This document shows positions 62,001-64,000 of a DNA stretch of 64,000 nucleotides, one piece after another (the first letter of the stretch is position 1; the number at the start of each line of letters is the position of its first letter). The notes beneath the pieces are model-generated. The model saw only the letters and a program-made list of their open reading frames with translations. It searched no databases and had not been told where the DNA came from. Both the position numbers and the translations under genes were made by a program. Origin of the DNA: Opisthorchis felineus (taxonomy: Eukaryota; Platyhelminthes; Trematoda; Opisthorchiida; Opisthorchiidae); assembly GCA_004794785.1 (NCBI GenBank), contig SJOL01001303.1:1-64000 (forward strand). The letters run 5' to 3'.

Positions 62001-64000
62001 CTACATATGTTCCAGCCCGTAATCTGGAAGGCCAGGAGACTGCGTTAATCTGACCTCTATCCCCTGACCGAATTGTTATGGGAGACTCCGAGGTCACACG
62101 GACAACCTCCATCATAATAAAAACCGTCATATTTGGATAACGCCTGATTTCTCATTGACGGGATAATACTTGTGTGAATATAACAGTTTACAGTGTAGGT
62201 CCGAAATGTTCGTAAGCCCGAATGCAGCAGTTTCGTCACCCTCCCATCCAATCGTTATCCTGATCTGATGGGGAATTATCTGGTCGGTTAGGAAGCATGC
62301 TACGTCTATGGTACGTTCTAACGGATCGCAATTGATGTGTTCAGATAACTGGTCGACTGTTCGTTCAGTCGCCTTACATTATCATAGAAGATGGAACTAC
62401 CGCTATTTTGCTCGAGCTGTAAACGCCAAGGCCTTTCCCACAATGGCAATATTAATCGAAGTGAATACGGGTACGGATGCGAGATTATCAATAAGAGCTT
62501 CGTGTTATCTCGGCCACGCAAATTCAAAGGAACGAGGGGCATGAAAAAAAAAGTTGGTTTAGAGATCCCGTATTCGTTTTGTCTCCTCAACCTCAGGCTC
62601 ATTTGAACACATTAACGAGCCTCGTCGTTATAGAACGTATGTTACAATATTTGAAACCAAAATACAACCTGGCCACATCATAGTAAGCAGTCTGTTCGAA
62701 AAAGTCCTGACATTAGAAGGCGTGAATCCTCTAACACCGATAAAGATATTCTTAGCTTAGGCCTGCTCGTAAAACAGCTGAAACTGCTGATAATTGTGTA
62801 TTTTGTTTTCCAAAACAATAAGGAGATTCAAATGGATATCACAGAGTGTGATTCGGTACGGCAAACTAATCAATAATCCACACAACTACTTAGAAGTACG
62901 GCAAGCTAATTTTACTGCTTCAATTTCGACTTCCGGTGAAAACGAAGATCAAATAAAGAACAGGTCCCACTTAGACTCCGACAGAAACAGATGAGGCTTG
63001 TAGGAAAGAGTTACGGAAGAGGGACCGGTCCTCAGGAGAGGTCAAAGTTCTCTTTTCGCCATGGAACTCTCTACTGGGAACCAATTCAGTAAAAGTCCCA
63101 ACTTGGTTTCGAAACAAGTGAAGATCCATTTCGTACTCATCCAATCACCAAACCAGACATCAAGACCCTAAATGCCCACTCTATCATTAATACGACCCAC
63201 TAGAAAGCGAAGTGATCTAAGGTTAACAGTGAATAGTAGTAATTCACGATATCAAGGGAGCAGCACCTCCCCACGCAGACAGGCTGTTGTGAGCTGAAAT
63301 GAATTGCTGGTCGGTTTCAATTCGGCATCAACAAAGGTGTGAATAAAGATGTGCATTAAACGGACCTTTTCTCCACCTTTTCCTGATTACATGTCGCAAG
63401 ATCGTATTAGTGAATATCTGAAAGATCTGCCGAAACAAAAAAATACCTCCTATATGCCCATTCCGTCACATTAAGATACCCTGCTGGTTTCTTAAGCGAG
63501 ACAGATAAACTAGAAACATTTGTGCCAAACCACGTGATTGAGAACCTTGCAATTCGGGGCAGACGGAAACATACACATGAGACGAGTGGGTGGAATGCTC
63601 ACCTGGCAACAAAGAGTCAGAAATGTAGGGAAGAAAGCTACTCACTAGAGATTATGCAACAGCATCCAGGTTTTAGTTCTGGGCTAACTTATCCCTGTAG
63701 TCGACAAAGTTTCGAAATCGATCTATAGTTAGTGGCAATTAACAGGACAGGGTAAAATAAAATCAACATTCAAATAACGAGTAAAGATAGCGATAGGATT
63801 ACCGAACCCGATGAACGGGCACTTACGTTCATTCTGCTGAGGAGCGGCCAGAACTTCGGTATGCTTGATGTGTAGCTGACTGATGATACCCTGGATTCTG
63901 TCTATGGATTCGCGGATGACTTCAACCTAACAGTGGAAAGCACATTAAAACAAATTCGAGACTTACTTCCTTGAAGAACTCATCCAAACCAGTATCTGTT
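27424..64000 (-). CDS. STX1: Syntaxin-1-type t-SNARE gene (5'-incomplete, spliced)
   Basis: Plasma-membrane Qa-SNARE. In animals it pairs with SNAP-25 and synaptobrevin to drive vesicle fusion, and its Habc domain binds Munc18. Ten coding exons are seen, at eight positions plus one alternative for the Hc exon and one for the tail exon. With one choice at each position they give about 265 residues. Syntaxin-1 proteins are usually about 290, so roughly 25-30 N-terminal residues lie beyond 64,000. The domain order is Ha ([17 protein letters not shown]), Hb (TKQEIEEL), Hc, linker ([20 protein letters not shown]), SNARE helix ([20 protein letters not shown] to DRIEYNV) and C-terminal anchor. Every splice junction is GT-AG and keeps the frame. 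Syntaxin-1 is favoured over other syntaxins by the strong match in the SNARE helix and the linker, although I could not run a phylogeny. Confidence 0.95.
27502..35129 (-). other. Region between the two alternative terminal exons
   Basis: About 7.6 kb. It is intron when terminal exon B is used. When exon A is used, its 3' end holds that exon's 3' UTR and poly(A) site. No other coding exon, LINE protein or clear repeat was recognised. I looked for a third hydrophobic terminal exon on the minus strand and found none, but a short one could be missed by eye. Confidence 0.5.
35130..35213 (-). CDS. STX1: Syntaxin alternative terminal exon A (membrane anchor)
   Basis: Proximal last exon. A pyrimidine-rich stretch (GA repeat on the plus strand at 35,240-35,256) precedes a TTTATCTAG acceptor. 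The exon then reads in phase 0 for 27 codons to TGA at 35,130-35,132. It encodes a transmembrane helix beginning MKIII, with core [18 protein letters not shown] and tail LVPR. The cysteine near the cytosolic face is placed like the cysteines of vertebrate syntaxin-1 anchors, which can be palmitoylated. A GG pair lies in the helix. It aligns end to end with exon B and so looks like an ancient exon duplicate. Confidence 0.88.
   Translation of the reverse strand: MKIIIGCVVGGVILLLLIILISSLVPR
40560..40660 (-). repeat. Possible tRNA-derived SINE fragment
   Basis: On the minus strand the sequence GGGTTCGAATCACC (40,580-40,593) fits the Pol III B-box consensus. It is preceded by stem-like tRNA sequence, but the A box is not intact and no cloverleaf closes. 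It reads as a decayed tRNA-derived element, not a functional tRNA gene. Confidence 0.35.
44040..44089. repeat. (TA)n microsatellite
   Basis: About 50 bp of alternating TA with one phase break near 44,069. It is self-complementary and would form a hairpin. Confidence 0.95.
47000..47110 (-). CDS. STX1: Syntaxin exon: C-terminal half of the SNARE helix
   Basis: 37 codons, phase 0 at both ends, acceptor TTACCTCAG and donor GTAACT. It encodes [12 protein letters not shown] followed by [17 protein letters not shown] and KKSRK. DRIEYNV is the most conserved string of syntaxin-1 SNARE helices. The basic KKSRK corresponds to the juxtamembrane lysine/arginine cluster that contacts acidic lipids. Its phase-0 end lets either terminal exon join without changing the frame. 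Confidence 0.95.
47111..48049 (-). other. Intron (939 bp)
   Basis: Intron inside the SNARE helix, placed directly after the zero-layer glutamine codon. Nothing else is recognised in it. Confidence 0.85.
48050..48187 (-). CDS. STX1: Syntaxin exon: N-terminal half of the SNARE helix
   Basis: 46 codons, phase 0 at both ends, with a pyrimidine-rich CTTCGCAG acceptor and a GTAAGG donor. It encodes [20 protein letters not shown], then [16 protein letters not shown], then [10 protein letters not shown]. The hydrophobic heptad pattern is intact. The last codon is the glutamine that forms the zero layer of the SNARE bundle (the Qa residue). The [19 protein letters not shown] block closely matches the syntaxin-1 signature. 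Confidence 0.97.
48188..50024 (-). other. Intron (1,837 bp)
   Basis: Contains an 11-base G run at 48,421-48,431. No other recognised feature. Short open frames at 48,472-49,027 (plus) have no motif. Confidence 0.8.
50025..50098 (-). CDS. STX1: Syntaxin exon: Habc-SNARE linker
   Basis: 74 bp, entered in phase 1 and left in phase 0, with a CTCTTCCTTAG acceptor and a GTATGT donor. It encodes [20 protein letters not shown] then IFTQG. This is the conserved linker (EELExMLES.NPxIF), part of the closed-state contact with Munc18 in family members. The split first codon is completed equally well by the last G of either Hc exon. Confidence 0.95.
51354..51839 (+). other. Unassigned open frame, possibly repeat-derived
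   Basis: 161 codons, antisense to the host gene and inside its intron. The middle part (about 51,480-51,670, [20 protein letters not shown] and [20 protein letters not shown]) has the composition of real protein, unlike most open frames here. It lies in sequence that also holds a CA microsatellite. I suspect it derives from a mobile element, because the region is otherwise intronic. I cannot name a family, and there is no evidence of expression. Confidence 0.3.
52220..52285 (-). repeat. Possible tRNA-derived SINE fragment
   Basis: The minus strand reads AGATGGTCCAGATATT, then GTGGTTTGAATCCACC about 13 bases on. These resemble degenerate Pol III A and B boxes. The spacing is shorter than in a tRNA gene and no acceptor stem is seen. 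Confidence 0.3.
53142..53250 (-). CDS. STX1: Syntaxin alternative Hc-helix exon, version b
   Basis: 109 bp: 36 full codons plus one base. The acceptor has an eight-T tract followed by CGCACAG, and the donor is GTAAGC. It encodes [20 protein letters not shown] then [28 protein letters not shown] and R.LE are the core Hc residues of syntaxin-1. It shares 14 of 36 residues with version a (counted by hand), with the same length and phases (in 0, out 1). Using both versions in tandem would add 218 bp and break the frame, so the two must be alternatives, or one is unused. Both splice sites are good, so I take it as a live exon. Confidence 0.88.
53251..53449 (-). other. 199 bp intron between the alternative Hc exons
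   Basis: It separates version a (upstream) from version b (downstream). The version-b pyrimidine tract lies at its 3' end. Elements that choose between the exons could sit here, but I identify none. Confidence 0.75.
53450..53558 (-). CDS. STX1: Syntaxin alternative Hc-helix exon, version a
   Basis: 109 bp with a CTTGTTTTAG acceptor and a GTACGC donor, the weakest donor in the gene. It encodes [20 protein letters not shown] then [16 protein letters not shown]. The HST start directly continues VRVRRTQ from the previous exon, as in canonical syntaxin-1 (RKTQHST), and YN..Q.DYR and LEI match too. This version is therefore closer to the usual syntaxin-1 than version b at the N-terminal end of the helix. 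Each version keeps the frame on its own. Confidence 0.9.
53559..55288 (-). other. Intron (1.7 kb) with foldback element
   Basis: Holds the foldback element described next and an unassigned 92-codon plus-strand frame at 54,565-54,843. No other feature was recognised. Confidence 0.7.
53675..53897. mobile_element. Foldback (MITE-like) element, copy 2
   Basis: Left arm 53,675-53,746 and right arm 53,769-53,840 are near-perfect reverse complements around a 22 bp loop. The stem includes gacgggagac / gtctcctgtc and acccagctga / tcagctgggt. The outer right sequence to 53,897 matches the outer right arm of copy 1 (7,376-7,470). The block 53,941-53,995 just beyond matches 12,281-12,340. There is no coding capacity, as expected of a non-autonomous foldback or MITE family. 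Confidence 0.8.
55289..55362 (-). CDS. STX1: Syntaxin exon: Hb-Hc junction
   Basis: 74 bp, entered in phase 1 and left in phase 0, with a TATCTGTCAG acceptor and a GTAAAC donor. It encodes [19 protein letters not shown] then RVRRTQ. It matches the end of Hb and the loop into Hc (..LEQ.I..QE........RVR+TQ). The RTQ end in phase 0 is the splice point from which the two Hc exons are chosen. Confidence 0.93.
55363..57801 (-). other. Intron (2.4 kb)
   Basis: Contains a tRNA-like A-box sequence at 55,788-55,812 and otherwise nothing I can name. Confidence 0.75.
55786..55825 (+). repeat. tRNA 5'-end-like fragment (A box)
   Basis: The plus strand reads tcctgatggtctagtggtat, which resembles the 5' end and A box of Glu/Gly-type tRNAs. 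No B box or anticodon arm follows at the right distance, so this is a truncated tRNA-derived sequence or chance. Confidence 0.3.
57802..57876 (-). CDS. STX1: Syntaxin exon: Hb helix
   Basis: 75 bp, phase 1 at both ends, acceptor CTTACAAAG and donor GTAAGT. It encodes [20 protein letters not shown] then LKLK. It matches the T+EE+EEL...+K..A..VR.KLK pattern of syntaxin Hb helices. Confidence 0.95.
58592..58618. repeat. (GAAT)n-type microsatellite
   Basis: Short imperfect tandem of tgaa/atgaatgg units in the host-gene intron. Confidence 0.8.
59170..60190 (-). pseudogene. LINE reverse transcriptase remnant in syntaxin intron
   Basis: Minus strand, same orientation as the host gene. Blocks appear in order through several frames: motif A-like KGAFDFVDR near 60,100; [20 protein letters not shown] (motif B region) near 59,940-60,000; motif C ADLDYA at 59,822-59,842, where the catalytic Asp-Asp is lost and a stop follows. 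Then come [10 protein letters not shown] and [12 protein letters not shown] near 59,640-59,740, a block from [19 protein letters not shown] at 59,360-59,420, and [13 protein letters not shown] near 59,290. This is the palm-thumb-connection order of a non-LTR retrotransposon, of a different type from the 17.6-20.7 kb element. It is dead. Confidence 0.8.
63827..63926 (-). CDS. STX1: Syntaxin exon: Ha helix
   Basis: 100 bp, entered in phase 0 and left in phase 1, with a CACTGTTAG acceptor and a GTAAGT donor. It encodes [20 protein letters not shown] then [13 protein letters not shown]. The pattern VE.IR..ID.I......+KH..+LA.P is that of the syntaxin-1 Ha helix. Confidence 0.96.
63927..63966 (-). 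other. 40 bp micro-intron
   Basis: GTAAGT at 63,961-63,966 and TTAG ending at 63,927. Removing it joins DEFFKE to VEVIR exactly as in other syntaxins, which fixes both boundaries. Confidence 0.93.
63967..64000 (-). CDS. STX1: Syntaxin exon: start of Ha helix (cut by window edge)
   Basis: Partial exon that continues beyond the window. The visible 34 bp encode [11 protein letters not shown] and end in phase 0 at a GTAAGT donor. DEFF plus the following VE.IR marks the N-terminal start of the Ha helix. The N-peptide and start codon lie outside the window. Confidence 0.93.

Larger units (their letters stand above)
57877..63826 (-). other. Intron (5.95 kb) with LINE remnant
   Basis: Holds a decayed LINE reverse transcriptase (about 59,170-60,190), a GAAT-type microsatellite (58,592-58,618) and a short ATC-rich run near 58,770. 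From 60,200 to 63,826 I recognise no gene or named repeat. Confidence 0.75.

Noticed and set aside
1..64000. CRISPR arrays, bacterial operons, ribosome binding sites
   Set aside because: No regularly spaced direct repeats of that kind were seen; the split exons and LINE elements show the DNA is eukaryotic.

Overview
The window is eukaryotic nuclear DNA and carries one gene I can identify with confidence: a syntaxin-1-type t-SNARE gene on the minus strand. It enters at the right edge and ends at 27,424. It is split into small exons with GT-AG introns. The first intron visible is only 40 bp, while the last ones are 11.8 kb or more. Tiny 5' introns, huge 3' introns and abundant decayed non-LTR retrotransposons suggest a flatworm, most likely a trematode. 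That assignment is an inference from architecture, not a species identification.

Right part (27.4-64 kb): reading leftwards, the exons encode the Ha, Hb and Hc helices of the Habc domain, the linker, the SNARE helix with its zero-layer glutamine, and the membrane anchor. Two positions are duplicated. The Hc helix has two candidate exons of exactly 109 bp with the same phases, 199 bp apart (53,142-53,250 and 53,450-53,558). The membrane anchor has two candidate terminal exons 7.6 kb apart (35,130-35,213 and 27,424-27,501), both entered in phase 0. Because 109 is not a multiple of three, only one Hc exon can be used per message without shifting the frame. The gene could therefore make four proteins, differing in the regulatory helix and in the transmembrane tail. 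The introns contain a decayed LINE reverse transcriptase (about 59.2-60.2 kb, minus), a foldback MITE-like element (53.7-53.9 kb), tRNA-like SINE fragments and microsatellites.

Left part (1-27 kb): I recognise no host gene here, only repeats. An unclassified repeat of about 2 kb occurs in three diverged direct copies (about 2.3-4.3, 9.0-10.9 and 10.9-12.3 kb). A foldback element lies at 7.25-7.47 kb. A decayed CR1/Jockey-like LINE on the plus strand (endonuclease about 17.6-18.2 kb, reverse transcriptase about 19.4-20.7 kb) sits in a large inverted repeat. Its 3' 2.1 kb (18,945-21,067) is present again, nearly identical and reversed, at 13,647-15,772. Both arms share the same disabling mutations, which points to duplication after the element died. 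The stretch 21.1-27.4 kb lies 3' of the syntaxin gene and shows nothing I can name.
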